Source of the DNA: Impatiens glandulifera | Lineage: Eukaryota > Streptophyta > Magnoliopsida > Ericales > Balsaminaceae | Length of the DNA: 64,000 nt | Direction: 5' to 3' | Assembly (NCBI RefSeq): GCF_907164915.1 | Contig: NW_025919226.1 | Coordinates: 1-64,000 of the forward strand | Shown here: piece after piece, positions 22,834 to 35,776 of the stretch | How positions within the stretch are numbered: position 1 is the stretch's first letter | How the letters are laid out: each line of letters begins with the position of its first letter | Position numbers and translations under genes: made by a program | The notes under the pieces: model-generated | What the model saw: only the letters and a program-made list of their open reading frames with translations | Database searches by the model: none | Told to the model about the DNA's origin: nothing

Positions 22834-24310
22834 TAGGGTTACAAATAAATCAATCTACTCGAGGGCCATTCGCGAGCTCTTGATTTTGACCAAGTTCGAT
22901 CCGAACTTGAGCCGACTCGTTTATTATTTAAGTCAAACTCGAGCTCATAAAATATTTGTTCGATAAGTTGTCGAGCTTTTTCGTGTCTAACAATATCTAT
23001 AGTTTATTTATTTTAATGTCCAACGTAAAATCTAAAACAAATGTCTTTTTTTCACTTTCACTGTTCAAAGTTCACATGTCATACTCATATTACTATATCA
23101 TACTACTAAAAAAAATTAAAAATAGAAATCATAGTTCTCTAATCCGCCGTTAGAATACATTATATTATCGTTACAATATAATTTATTCGTAGATATATTC
23201 CACAAATATATTTATAGAATACTTTCATTGAAGAGAAGAAATGAAAGCTTATCATAAAAATTATCGTAGAATCGAGAATGAAGTTTTCATTATGTATTAT
23301 ATTATAACATTCATATCATATATTTTTACGTATCATTTCTTTTTCACAATTTCTCAATTATTCACAAATATTATTCAATTTTCATCATTTTTTTACTTAT
23401 TTACGAGCACTCTTTCATTTTAACTATGTCCGTCACTTATTCACAAACACTATTTCTTTTCCATCGCTTCATTTTTTTAATATTATTTCATTTGAGCCTA
23501 GCTCGAGTCGTCTCATTTAATATTTGAGTCAACCTCGAATTCATATAATATTTGTTCGATGACTTGTCGAACTTTTTCGAACTTGATAATATATAATATA
23601 TATATTTTTATTTAATATTAAAATCTAAAATTTATAACAATATTTTTTCTTCACTTTCTCTGTTTAAATTCCATGTCATACATACATTATTATATTATAT
23701 TGCCCAAAAAATTAAAAAGTAAAAACTCTAATTCTCTAATCCGTCATCGTTAGAATGTATTATATTATTTCGTAAATATATTCCATAAATATATCCACAA
23801 AATATATTATATTATAACAATAATATATTCGAACAATCATATTATATATTTTTACGTATTCTTTCTTTTTTTATATTTTTTCTCACTTATTCACAAACAT
23901 TCTTTCATTTTCACCATTTCTTTTACTTATTCACAAACACTCTTCTCTCTTCACAATTTCTCTCACTTATTCAAAACACACTTTCCTCTTCAATCGCTTC
24001 ATATTTCTATATTATTTCATTCGAAAATTAATAAACTCAAGTTACTAAAGTATTTTTTTAATGAATAAATATGAATGTTTGATATTTTCGTTTTGAAAAT
24101 AAATTTTGGTTCAAGCTCGAGCTTGAAAGTTTAATTTTAGTTCAAACTTTACGAGTCAAATCGAGATTGTAGTTAAATAGTTGACTCGATCTCGAGCTCA
24201 AATTTATAATTTCGTCTGAGCTCGAGTTCGAATTGAGCTAATAAGTACTTAATCGAGTCAAACTCGAGCTAAAGCTGGTTTAAGCTCGTCTCGACTCATT
24301 TCCAGCCTTA
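22834..24310. mobile_element. Old hAT-like non-coding element with internal duplication
   Basis: Starts TAGGGTTACAAATAAATCAA and ends GACTCATTTCCAGCCTTA, the same inverted terminus as the 30287-31992 element. CGAG/CTCG motifs fill both subterminal regions. No target duplication survives. The left part (about 22900-23480) is followed by a second diverged copy of itself (about 23495-24040). Confidence 0.65.
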
Positions 24311-24599
24311 GATCAAACTGAACTAAATAAGCACAAGTTAAGGTAATATTTGTCGTATGTTACAAACACAATTCTTTCAATTATGTTAATAAAAAATATA
24401 AACATACTTGTAAATTGTATAATTAAATCAAAAACATTCTCTATTCCGGGAGCAAAATCAAGTTATGTTAGAAGATAACTACATACTAAACATGAGGAAA
24501 TATATTTGTTTTGACGAAAATCAGTCAATTAATGACTCTAACCGTTCTGAGCAAACAATCACCAATAAGATCTAATAAAATACCAAAATATATCCCTCT

Positions 24600-25850
24600 T
24601 CAGCCTAATAGCAACAAGAGGTGGATATCTCCAACCTCGTATAGAGATTGCTGAGCTACTAAAAGGCAACAAAGACGTCTTCGCCTGGTCATACAAAGAT
24701 ATGCCAAACATGGATCCAAAGATCACACGACATCATATTTCTCTTTATCTTGACGCTAAGTCTGAGAAGAAAAACCCAGACGAATGAAAAAGGAAGTCGT
24801 GAACAAAATCCATGAATAAGTCCAAAAGAAACTCAAAGTTGGATATCTCAAGGTAGTGAAATACCCTTTCTAGATTGCCAATGTAGTCCCCGTCCTGAAG
24901 AAAGACGGAAGATTACGTTCGTGTAGATTATCAGGATATGGACAAGGCCAGCCCTAAGATCACTTCCCACTACCACACATCGACTGGTCGATCATTTCGT
25001 CGGTCATGAATTTGTTGTCATTCATGGATGGATTCTCAAGATACAACCAAATCTTGATCACCCCGCAAGACATGGAAAAGACCACATTTATAACATAAGT
25101 TTGAACTTTTTGTTATAAGGTCATGCCCATTGGTCTTAAAAACACGAGAGCCACTTATCAAAGGGCATCCACTATGATCTTTCACGACATGATCCACAAA
25201 TAAGTGGAAGTATATGTCGACGAAATGATTTTCAAATCAAAGGATCGAAAAGGACATGTCCTAAACCTCGCAAAATTCCTACAACAAATCAGGAAATATC
25301 AACTACGACTCAACCCAAAGAAATGCACATTCGGAGTCACAACTGGTAAAATGTTAGGCTTCTTAATCACATAGAGGGGCATCGAAGTCGATCGCTCTAA
25401 GATTAAAGCAATCACAACTATGTCAGTCCCTCAAAACGAAAGAGATGTCCGCAAATTTTCGGGTAAAATCCAATTCATTAGTCGATTCATCAGTAAGTTT
25501 ATTATGACATGTGATCCACTATTTAAGCTGTTGAAGAAAGATAAAAAATAATTGTATGGGATGAAGATTATCAACTAGCCTTTGACAGAATCAAGGATTA
25601 CTTAAAATCCCCTCATATACTCATGTCGCCCCGAGCTGACATTCCTCTTATCCTATACCTTATTGGAACAGACACATCAATAGGAAGCCTGTTAATTAGC
25701 TCAAAAAAACGAGGATAAACTCGAAACGACTGTGTATTACATTAGTAAACGGATTACTAGATGTGAACTTAATTACACTTTAATCTGAGAAAATCTATTG
25801 GGCCTTAGCATGTGTGACCAAAAGATTGAGACACTACATGTAAGTACATC
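24600..25850 (+). pseudogene. Ty3/gypsy reverse transcriptase remnant
   Basis: Plus-strand pieces in shifting frames show gypsy pol landmarks: SFMDGFSRYNQILITP (about 25020-25065), FCYKVMPIGLKN, YQRASTMIFHDMIH, the catalytic-region YVDEM (about 25210), LRLNPKKCTFGV and RGIEVDRSKIKAI, then RDVRKFSGKIQFISRFI. Many stops and frameshifts; no LTRs identified. The first aspartate-rich motif reads YVDEM rather than YVDDM. Dead fragment. Confidence 0.85.
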
Positions 25851-26503
25851 GCATCAATTTGGTATCAGAACTAAAAAATGAATTTAAAAAATAAATCAGA
25901 TTCTTGTGTTCACTAGTAAAAAAGACTCAATACCAACTTCATATGCCGACGAAAAAAAAACAGTCGGCATTTGGTATATGTATGCCGACCAGACACATTC
26001 CAATCAGTATAAAAGGTATCAATAATGACCACTTAAAAATTAGTCGGTGTTAGACCCTTTATTTTGACAATTTTTGTTGTCATCGACATATATCCTTAAG
26101 TTTTATTTACTTATAATATATATTAAGAAGATGATTTATTACAAATTAAAAACTTAATTTTTATTATAAAAAAATTAATTATGAAATTTCAATTTGGTTC
26201 AATAATAAACACTTTCAAATAATTTTATTTTAGTATTGATAATTAAATTTTAAATAAATAATTTAGATTATTTATTTTCTAATGCATTAAATTAGTTATT
26301 ATATATAAGAATATGAAATATATTTAATTTTGTATTTATATAATTAAATTTAAAAATATTTTATTCAAATAATTTTATATATAAAAAGATTATCTGAATA
26401 TATATTATTTCAAAATATTATAAATTATAAATTATAAAAAATAATTAATAATATTTATTTAATAAGAATTTGATAAATGGTGCATTTATTAATTAGGATG
26501 ATT

Positions 26504-27597
26504 TCTGAAAGTAACTTTGTTTGGAGTTTCAATTTCCCAAGTTCATTTATTTGCAAACTAACATAGTTTACTATTCAAATTCAGTTTTTTTTTAATTTTA
26601 AATTAATTATATATAAACTAAATTATTTATATTTTAATATCTATTTTAAATTATGATTTATATAAATTAAATTATTTATATTTTTAATATATATTTTAAA
26701 TTATGAATTTTATAAATTTGATTATTTTATATTTTGATATATAATTTAAATTATTATTTATATAAATTAAATTATTTATATTTTGATATATATTTTAAAT
26801 TATTATTTTTATAAATTTGATTATTTATATTTTGATATATAATTTAAATTTGATTATTTTTTTTATAAATTTGATTATTTATATTTTAATATATATATAT
26901 ATTTCAATTATTATTTATATAGTGTAATAAATATTACCTTTAGTATTCTAATAAATTTAAAATATTTTAACTATAATAATATAATAATTAAATATTCATA
27001 AAAATGTTTTTAATTATCAATTATTTATTAAATATAATAACATTTTTAATTAAATATAATAACAAGATTACCATATTTTAATCATAGAAATATGATAATC
27101 TTGTTATTATATTTAATAAATAATTGATAAATTTAAAAACGTTTTTATGAATATTTAATTATTATATTGTTATGTTTAAAATATTTTAAATTTATAGTAT
27201 TTATCGATTATTTATTAAAATGATTTAATATTTATTGCACTATATAAATAATAATTAAAATATAAATATATATATATATATATATATTAAAATATAAATA
27301 ATCAAATTTATAAAAAAAATAATTAAATTTAAATTATATATCAAAATATAATTAATCAAATTTATAAAAATAATAATTTAAAATATATCAAAATATAAAT
27401 AATTTAGTTCATATAAATAATAATTTAAAATATATATCAAAATATAAATAATTTAGTTTATATATAATGAATATTAAATATAAAAAAATAAAAAAATAAT
27501 AAATAACTGAATACTAAATTAAATTAGTTTGGAAATGAAGGAACAAACTAGTTTAGTTTGGGGGAGTGAACTTCAAATAAGATTACTTTGAAACCGT
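26504..27597. repeat. Long foldback repeat F2 (about 1.1-kb hairpin)
   Basis: The two arms are inverted copies meeting near 27083, where AACAAGATTACCATATTTTA faces AATATGATAATCTTGTT. Outer arms also pair: CTGAAAGTAACT at the left against GGTTTCAAAGTAATC on the opposite strand at 27581-27595, and TATATAAACTAAATTATTTA against AATAATTTAGTTTATATATA. Related in sequence and design to F1. No ORF. Confidence 0.75.
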
Positions 27598-28734
27598 TTG
27601 TTTGTTAAACAGTGCAAGGATGCGGTAGGCAACGATATAGTGAGAGTTTCCTTTTACTAGTTCAGAATGAAAAATGCCTCAATAATGGATCAGCATATGC
27701 AACAAGGTGTGATAGATTAGCCAACTGGAACCACGACTTACACTAGGGCAACGATGCCTAAGGAGCTGGAAAGTCTCGATTGGAGCCGTCATTTAGGATA
27801 CATTTGTTTTATTTTTACCGTGTTTATCTTAGCTTATGTCCATCTTTCTTCACTAATGCACACTTCTCTAAGGTAAAATCAAAATACATCTTCTTCTTGC
27901 TCTGTATGTCTGCGCAATCTTATCAATTTGATATCATCTCTCTCACTCTTGATCAATTAAAGCTTTAGGTTCAATTTTTAGCTCTACATTTTCTGGATCT
28001 TGTCTATGTCCTGTTATCCTTAATTTAATTTCTACTTCCAATAAATGAAGGATTGTGCATGAGTTGCTTTTTCCGTAGTATTTGTGTTCGTAGTTAAGGT
28101 TTCTAATGTTTGATTCAGCTGATCTATTGGTTTCTTGATGTTGATCTAATTAAGCATCATGTAGAGTGAATATGACAAAGAGTTTAAATCTTATCAATTC
28201 GTAGAACGACCGATCCGTTTACTGAATTGGATTAGCTGTTATAGCGGTAGATCGGATTAAATTTTGGATATGACTATTCTTCCTGCTTTTTCGATCTTTT
28301 ATTATTCTTTCTTTTGGTAGAGATAATCCTTCAATGTTTACCCTAATCACATATGAAATCTGAATCTATAGTATGCTTGAATCTCATGCTCATTAAGAGA
28401 TCGTATTATATGCTAGGATCTTTAGGTGTTATCCTTATTATTTTATATTCGTTGTTGCCCTGTCGACTATTCAGAAATAATGGGTAAATGATAGATTATG
28501 CTCCCAAATTCCCCTCTTAGGTGTACATAAGATAAATTAGATGCAAATAATGAATAGTTGCAATAGATTCTTTTATAGCTGCGATGGATGTTCTTGAGTT
28601 CTTAATTTTCAGATGATCAAATCACGAGAAAATAACTTAGTTGATTCTGTTTGAAACACCCCTTCATGTCCTATTTCCATTCTTTGAAATTATTTTTTTT
28701 ATTTCTAACATTCGACAATGATTACCATTTATAG
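27598..28734. other. Unassigned sequence upstream of cupin fragment
   Basis: Less A/T-rich than its surroundings and somewhat exon/intron-like, but no family was recognised. It could be the upstream part of the captured cupin gene or another insertion. Confidence 0.3.
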
Positions 28735-29645
28735 GTGATGGTGTTGCTGGGATTGGTAATGATCAAGAAGGGTGATGCCCTAGTTATTCTTTTTGGATGT
28801 GTTACCTGGTGGTACAATAAGGAAGGTGCAGAGTTGTAGTCCACAAAGTCGGTTTTTTCACAGATTTCTTCCTAGCAGGCATAAATGACATTTTCACTAG
28901 CTTCTCAACAGAGTTTGTGAGCAGATCTTGGGACTTTCTAGAGGATGTTGTCAATAACCTTGTAGGAAAACAATAGGGTTGTGACATAATCAAGTTTGAT
29001 GCAAATTCCAAGATGCCCGAGCCAAAGACTGGCCATCGCGAAGGAATGACACTCAACTGTGAAGAAGCTCCTTTAGACGTTGACATAAAAAATGGAAGAA
29101 GGGTGGTTGTTTTGATGCCTAAGAACCTTCCGTTGGTTGGGAAAGTTGGACTTGGGGCTGATCTGGTGAGGTTAGTCGACTATGTTATGCGTTTACTGGG
29201 GTTCTTGTGTGAATCAACATATCAAGTTACCTATATTGTCAGGGGAAGTGGGCGGGCTCATGTTGTGGGAGTAGACAGGAAAAAGTGTATTGGAAACAAC
29301 TGTCAAGGCCGAAACTTGTTTATTATGCTTAGGTTCTTCGTGGTGCCGAAAATAGCGGATGTAGATGGGTTTGAGTGGTTCTCCATCATCTCGATATCAA
29401 GGTAATAGATAATTAATTTGGCTTTTTAAAAATGTTATGAAAGTTGTTTTTACTGATATGAAATTGGTGTGCTGTTGTAGTCCTATATTTACTCATTTGG
29501 AAGAAAGTATTGGGACATTGAAGGCACTAAGTTTAGAGGTGATTCAAGCTTCGTTGAATGTGGATCCAGTTCTTGAGCAGGAGTTCGTAAGAAGAGAGCT
29601 GCTGAAGCTAATTGATGAGCTTCTCTATCTAAATTTTTCACGTGA
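28735..29645 (+). pseudogene. Cupin (RmlC-like, 11S-globulin-related) gene fragment
   Basis: Resembles plant two-cupin proteins related to legumin-type storage proteins. After an AG acceptor at 28733-28734 come GDGVAGI, IKKGDALVILFGCVTWWYNKE, then (after a stop and frameshift) FDANSKMPEPKTGHREGM, LNCEEAPLDVDIKNGRRVVV, YIVRGSGRAHVVGVD and FEWFSIIS. A GT...AG intron at 29402-29480 is retained, followed by PIFTHLEESIGTLKALSLEV. The N-terminal exon is not seen. Stops near 28831 and 29405 in the reading frame and loss of conserved C-terminal residues make it a pseudogene. Retention of introns shows it was duplicated or captured as DNA, not by reverse transcription. Confidence 0.85.
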
Positions 29646-30286
29646 GTTTAGACTTGCTTTTGAATTAATAATTTTGACTTATGGGTGAGCTTTTCAAGAG
29701 AGTATCTATGAGCAATTTTGCGTAGTACGCAAGGGTCAACTTCAGATAGTTTTTGGCATAATTTCAAGGTGAGTTATTTCTTATGAAGCTGTAAGTTCTT
29801 AATTTCTGATTATATTTAATATTAATAGAACTTGATGTTACCATGTGAAAGACTAATACTATATGATCTAGTTTAATTTCTTTAACCTTCTGGATTTTCA
29901 ATTAATGATGCTTTAGAGGATTTCTCGCTCGATATTTTTTTACAAATAACTACATGTTTGTTGTTGCTGAAGAGAAAGATGTGGCTATCGATGTGAATGG
30001 ATCTAAAGGTAATTTGTCTTTGTATTTTTTTTAGAATTCCTTATTCACTTAGATGTGGCTATGGACATGGATGGATCCAATGTATATTGTTTTGTATTGT
30101 TTTAGAATTCTTTATTTACTTATATGTTTTTTATTAATCATGTCTAATCTTACCTCTACATTCAGACAAAGAAACAACCATTGAGTGTGAGACTATTTTA
30201 AAGAGTCAAGATTGACTTCAATGGAACTAGACCATTGTAATATGAAGAAATGTGATTTACTTGAAACGCCAAATCGACGTTGGAGA
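29646..30286. other. Downstream flank of cupin fragment
   Basis: No supported gene. May include further decayed exon or intron sequence; a GATGTGGCTAT-type motif occurs twice (29980 and 30053). Confidence 0.3.
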
Positions 30287-31992
30287 TAGGGCTACAAATG
30301 AGTCAAGCTATTCGTGAGCCACTCGCGAGCCGCTCGATCAAAGCTTAGCTTGAACTTGACTTTGACCAAGTTCGAGCCGAGCTCGAGCCGACTCGTTTTA
30401 AATTCGAGTCGAGCTTGAGCTCATATAATACTTCGATGGCTTGTCCAGCTTTTTCGAGCCTGAGTATATAATATATATTTTTTATTCATTTAATATTAAA
30501 ACTCAAATAATATATTTTTTCTCTCTCTTTCTCTTCAAAGCCCATATGAAGGCCCATAATCTATAAAGTAAAACCTTAATTCCTAACAGATCTAGGACTC
30601 TTCATCTAACCTAATCTTCTTCATATAATCTATGTGCCTCTTCTTTCATTCTTCCTTCATTTTCTCTTCCATCTTCACCATTTCTTTTCCTCACTCTTCA
30701 CTGTACTTTCATTTTTTATATTTTCTTCTTTTTCTATCTTCACATCGATCTAACTTTATATATATGATAACTATTGTTTTTCTTTTTCTTTAACTTTGAT
30801 TTCCTTTTATCTCAAAGAGAGATTTAGCAATAAAGAAAGGAAAAAACTATTTTATTGGTTAACTCATTGATAAGGTAAGTCTTGTTTATCTTGTTTTAAT
30901 GTATTAAAAAAATATTTATGCTTATATATCCTTTTTTTTCATGTATTAGGATAAACTTACATTCAATTATTCTATAGGTTGGATGAATATATAGAATAAT
31001 ACTGATTTGATTATAAAAAAAGACATAAAAAGATTAAAAAAAAGTTTAATAAATTATATATAATAAAAATATATTATATATAATATTAAAAAAAAGTAAT
31101 ATGTTATATATATAATAAAAATAATATTAAGATATAATAATTAGTTAGGTATAAAAAGAAATAAAAATAGATATATTATTTGTAATAAAAGTATATTATA
31201 CTTAATAATCAAAAGAGACAAAAAAAAAAATATTAATATATTTTATATAATAAAAATATAATATATAATATTTAAAGAGAAAAAAAATAATATATTTATT
31301 ATTTAAAAAATCTAAAGTAAGTTTTTATTATTAAATTCTTATTATGTTACATACTAATTTTATCATATTTAATTAATTTTTAACTTTTTAGAAAGAAAAA
31401 ACATAATAAGAAATTTTGTTGATGGTCTCTGCCCCTTAAAGTAAGTTAAATTTTAGTTATTTGTTTTAATATTTTATTTTTATATTAATTATTTATAAGA
31501 TTAAACATTTCATATTATTGAATGCAGATTGTTGTACGTGTGCTATGATTGAAGAACATGAGTTAAAAAGATTAATATATTGAATGTTCAAACAATTTAT
31601 ATAGTTTTGTATTTTAATTTTTGAATTTTATGTTTTAGAATTTTGATTAGTAACGGTGATTTAATGTTTTGGATTATCATGTTTTAGAATTTTGAATAGT
31701 TATGATTGTTTCATATTTTAATTTTGAAATATCATGTTTTAAATGTTTAATATGTATGAAAGTTTAATATTTTAATTTTACAAATAAATTTGGTTCGAAT
31801 TCGAGTTCGAGCTCGAGTTCAAGTTTGAAAATTCAATTTTTGTTCAAACTTTCGAGTCGAGCTGAGCTTGTAGGTAATATAGTCGAGTCGAACTCGAGCT
31901 CAAATTTATAAGCTCGTTCGAGCTCGAGTTCGAGTCAAACTAATAAATACTTAATCGAGTTCGAGCTTGAGCTCGGCTCATTTGCAACCCTA
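30287..31992. mobile_element. Young non-coding hAT element, perfect 8-bp target duplication
   Basis: 1706 bp flanked by GTTGGAGA on both sides (30279-30286 and 31993-32000). Ends are TAGGGCTACAAATGAGTC and GGCTCATTTGCAACCCTA, inverted repeats of each other. Subterminal regions are rich in CGAGC/GCTCG motifs. Same family as 22834-24310. No transposase. Confidence 0.93.
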
Positions 31993-32302
31993 GTTGGAGA
32001 TCAATTGCAATCAACAAGCAAAGATGTGGCTGCAAAGTCCTCATTGGCTTATGAACCCGTTTCTAGAGCTGAAAAGACAAGTATATGAGACAATTACGTC
32101 ATCTTTGGATCCCAAATTTGGAATTTTCAGAAAATAGTTTCGTTATGTAAATTTTGACGACTTCTTAGATTTTAAACATTTAAATTTTGGAAATATTGAA
32201 ACAAAATTTTTTATAATAGTAGATATTTTTATGAATATAATTTAATTTTTTATAAATGTATTAGTATATCACGTTTTAAACAAAATTGGAATGATTCTTT
32301 AG

Positions 32303-32580
32303 TCTATAGCGACGGTAAAAATTATTGGTACTTAGTTCACTATAGCGACGGAAAGAGCGGTCTCTATTTATTTCTCTATGGCGACGGTAAGAGTGGTCGT
32401 TGTTTACTTGTCTATGGCGACGGTAAGGGTGGTCGTCATTATTTCTATATGGCGATGGTAAGTGTGGTCTCCATTTACTTTTCTATGGCGACATTAAGGA
32501 TGGTCGCCATTTACTTCTCTATGGCGACTATTTCAGTTGTCAGCATAGAAAATTCAATGGCGACGGTACTAAAGTAGTTG
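32303..32580. repeat. Subterminal tandem array (TATGGCGACGGTAAG units)
   Basis: Six to seven units of about 45 bp, each with CTATGGCGACGGTAAG followed by GTGGTCGCCATTTACTT. The GGCGAC and GTCGCC halves are inverted, as in CACTA subterminal regions. Confidence 0.8.
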
Positions 32581-32720
32581 GTATTTGTATTTCCGACAAA
32601 ATAACGACTAGGGCCATTACAACGACTAACGACAGCTCTTTTCATCGTCGTTATTACCCTTTACCGACAATTTATAACCCAATACCGACAACTACCACGT
32701 CGACATTTATCTTTTTCTTG

Positions 32721-33230
32721 AGGACCGAGCCCCGTGAGCCTAGGACCGAGAGATCCGACAAAGAATTCTCGGTTCGGACCAAGACAAAGGATCGATTAAA
32801 ATAAACCATGTTCGAGACCTAGGAACGATGTTCTTGAGTTATGATCGAGACCTAGGACCATTCGACCGAGGATTTTCACCTTGGACCAAGAGGTCCGACC
32901 TGGGATTGATAGATTTCGGACCTAGGACCGAGAGGTCCGACCTGGGACCAAGACTCCCAAGACCAAGGACCAAGCAACTTAACCTAGAGCTAGCTCTGGA
33001 CCGAGATGTTTATATACCTCGACCGAGAAACATAACCCCAAGCTAGTCCAGGACCGATAGGTTTGTACACCTAGACTAGTAAGATCAGATAAGGACCGAG
33101 AATCTTTAACATCTCGAACGAGAGTCTCCGGTACTTAGACCGAGAGCTCCCAAGCCTAGACCGAGGGTCTTTAGACCCCGATTGATGAAATCGGACCCAA
33201 GCCTTAGGACTTCGGTCCAAAGGCCTGTTT
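32721..33230. repeat. GGACCGAG motif cluster
   Basis: At least a dozen copies of (A)GGACCGAG(A) or its variants, often with AGGTCCGACCT between, at irregular spacing of about 20-40 bp. Probably part of a retroelement LTR. The open frame across 32828-33046 follows from this composition and is not a gene. Confidence 0.75.
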
Positions 33231-33610
33231 GGTTCTACTTTTCAAAATCCAAAATTATTATTTTTTTTATAATTTTGGGACTTCAAATCATTTTCTAAAA
33301 ATCCCGAAAAACTAGAAAATGCATTATTTTGGGATATTTCCACAAAATATTTCAACAAGGGCTTGTTTGGTGTTTATTTTTATGCCCTAATGCCTTTAAA
33401 AATGGTTGATAATTACCAGTATTTAAATATTGATGTTTCAATATTTTAAATAACACTAAAACCTAGAAGCGTGACTAGAAACGGAGGATGAATCGTGAAA
33501 GCCCATTCTTAAGTATCACCAAACTTGGAACCAGAAAACGAAACTCTGGTATAAAGTACGTTTGTATACGTACACCTTTTTATTAATTTTTTTTATAAAA
33601 TCAATTGGCG
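33231..33610 (+). other. Possible gypsy (Tat-type) LTR end with primer-binding-like site
   Basis: The stretch ends with AAAATCAATTGGCGACTATG (33597-33616). TTGGCGACT-type sites next to an LTR end are known from Tat/Ogre-like gypsy elements. No partner LTR or coding part was found, so the call is weak. Confidence 0.3.
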
Positions 33611-33915
33611 ACTATGTCTTCAAATAAATAATCTTTTCTTAAATTAATTATGTTTAATTAATTTAAATCGTATTTCAAATCAAATTGTCATTTGAATATA
33701 ACAAATTCCCATATTATTAAAGTTTGAATAAAATTAATTAATTTTACATAATTAATTTTAAATTAAAGTTGTCAAGTACTATCATAATCTTTTAAAAATA
33801 ATGTTGAAACCATCGAACTTTGAGTCACCCTGGGTCCTCCCTATATTTTCACGTGTCCTCCAAACACGTGTTAAGCTATGTGCCAAGGGATTTCCCGAGG
33901 GTTACACAGAGTTCG

Positions 33916-34253
33916 TACAAAGAAAAATTACACAATGAGAATAAGCAAGTCTCATCATCTTCTTCAATTCAATATCCATGCATTGCAAGAAGAAGGGAAA
34001 GGAAAGGCCTTATGACGCATCAAGTTTATATGGAAATAAACACCATGATTGAGGTAATTAGAATTTATTTTTGATTGTATTGTTTTCATTTGTAATATTT
34101 GTTGTTTGTTTTTGTGAATGCAACTAATTAATTAGTTTCTTTAGGGTTTTTTTATTATCATCATTCAACATAGCTAGAGTTTGTCTAACTTTAATGATTG
34201 ACTCTCCCACCTTTAAAATTGAAATTTTTAATAAGATGGTATTAACTGTTTTT
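33916..34253 (+). repeat. Dispersed repeat, copy 2
   Basis: Same orientation and order as 8263-8585; see that entry. The open frame 33820-34074 runs through it and ends at the same relative place as in copy 1. Confidence 0.7.
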
Positions 34254-35558
34254 CAAACAAACATTATCCATATCCAATGAGTCATAATAATTTGTCTAGA
34301 TAATTACCTACTTTACACAAATATCAAAAACAAATAAAGAAAATATCAAAATACTTTCTCTTGTTTGTTTCTTCTTAATATTCTAATATAGATTTGTGCA
34401 TAAAAAAAATTAAAAACGAAAACAAAGTAATTTAAAAAATATATATTTAAATACAATTTTTGATACCATTATTTCTCTTAATAAATATTTATAAATTATT
34501 ATAAAAAAAACTAACTAGAATTCTTTTAATATTTCAAATTATCTTTAGTTAAAAATTAAAGTTATTATTTAATTAAAAATTAACATTTTCTTTTAAAAGT
34601 AATTAACTACCATGTAAAAAGATATATAAAATTCGATCTCTAATATAATTTAAATTCTGAAATTTCAATTTTTTTAATAATTATTATTTAAATCATTCAC
34701 AAATTAAAAATATAAAACAATAAAATTTTAAAAATGTAAAAAGTTTAAAGTAGAAATCGTTGTTCTGACCGACACACAAAGGAGTAAGCGCGGGACTCCT
34801 TTACTAAGTGTAATTAAGCCCGTACCGAAAGAGAATATCTAAAACGCATTTAATTACGCATGACATTTCTCTAATTTTAGAAAAAATATGTGACAAATCT
34901 ATAATATAAAAAATAAATTCTCAATTTATTTAAAATATCTAAAAATATTTTCTAAAACAAATCGAGCATTAAAAGATAATTTAAAATTTAGAAATAGAGA
35001 GTCGAACAATTTCGAGGCATTGCAATATTTTTTATAATTGTTAAAACTATGATTAATTTTAAATAATAATTTTATTTTTAATATTTTAATAAAATTAAAA
35101 ATTCTAATTTATATATAAATCTATTTATAATATATTTTATTTAGAATAAATTTTTAAATATTGATTAAATAAATATAAAAATAATAATAATTAAAAATAA
35201 AAAATAAAATAATTTAAGACATAATTAATAGTTCAATATTTTTATTTATAATAAAATTTTAAAATACTATAAATTTATTCAATTTAACTATTAAAAATAT
35301 ATTAAATTAGAATAAATTCATATCATTTTAAAATATTATTATATATTTTAATAATATATTATAAATAAAATATATGACTATTAATCATTATTTTAAAATA
35401 AAAATAATTTATTTGAAATTAATCTTAATTTTAATATTTATAAATAATATATACAAATTTAAATTATTAATCTCATTAAAAGAAATTAGAATTTTAAATT
35501 ATTTTATTACAGTTTATTTTATAATAATTAAATAATTAAGGTAAACTATTAATTATAT
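34254..35558. other. AT-rich intergenic DNA
   Basis: No gene supported. One more complex patch (34745-34860, CACACAAAGGAGTAAGCGCG) is unlike its surroundings and not recognised. Confidence 0.4.
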
Positions 35559-35733
35559 GAGAAATGATTAGGTGAGGGAATTTGGTGAGGGAATGACGTA
35601 GCATAATTTGAAAAAATCAAATAATTTCTCTTTTTTTCTCTTTCCTCCCACTTTTACATTTTCCAACCAATAAAGGTACACGTCATTCCCTCACCAAATT
35701 CCCTCACCAAATTCCCTCCCTCTATCACTCCTC
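35559..35733. mobile_element. Mutator-type MITE, copy 2, 9-bp target duplication
   Basis: 175 bp flanked by perfect TAATTATAT duplications (35550-35558 and 35734-35742). Same family as 21432-21625 but in the opposite orientation: it starts GAGAAATGATTAGGTGAGGG and ends CCTCTATCACTCCTC. The unique centre with CTCTTTCCTCCCACTTTTAC is the inverse of copy 1. Confidence 0.9.
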
Positions 35734-35776
35734 TAATTATATATAGTAAAATATTTTATATTAAAGAAGGTTGAGT

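Larger units (their letters stand above)
25911..32720. mobile_element. Probable CACTA-type element carrying a gene fragment
   Basis: The left end reads CACTAGTAAAAAAGACTCAA, a CACTA-class terminus, followed by ATGCCGAC/GTCGGCAT motifs (25950-26060). At the right, 32303-32580 is a subterminal-type array, followed by ACCGACAA motifs and CTTTTTCTTG at 32711-32720, where a TAGTG end would be expected but is missing. Pairing these two ends is inference; no 3-bp duplication can be shown. Inside are foldback F2, a decayed cupin gene piece and a hAT element. Confidence 0.4.

Noticed and set aside
32828..33046. 72-codon Arg/Asp-rich frame
   Set aside because: Produced by the GGACCGAG repeat composition.
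33820..34074. 84-codon open frame as a gene
   Set aside because: It overlaps the dispersed repeat that also occurs at 8263-8585 and has no domain; listed only as a repeat.
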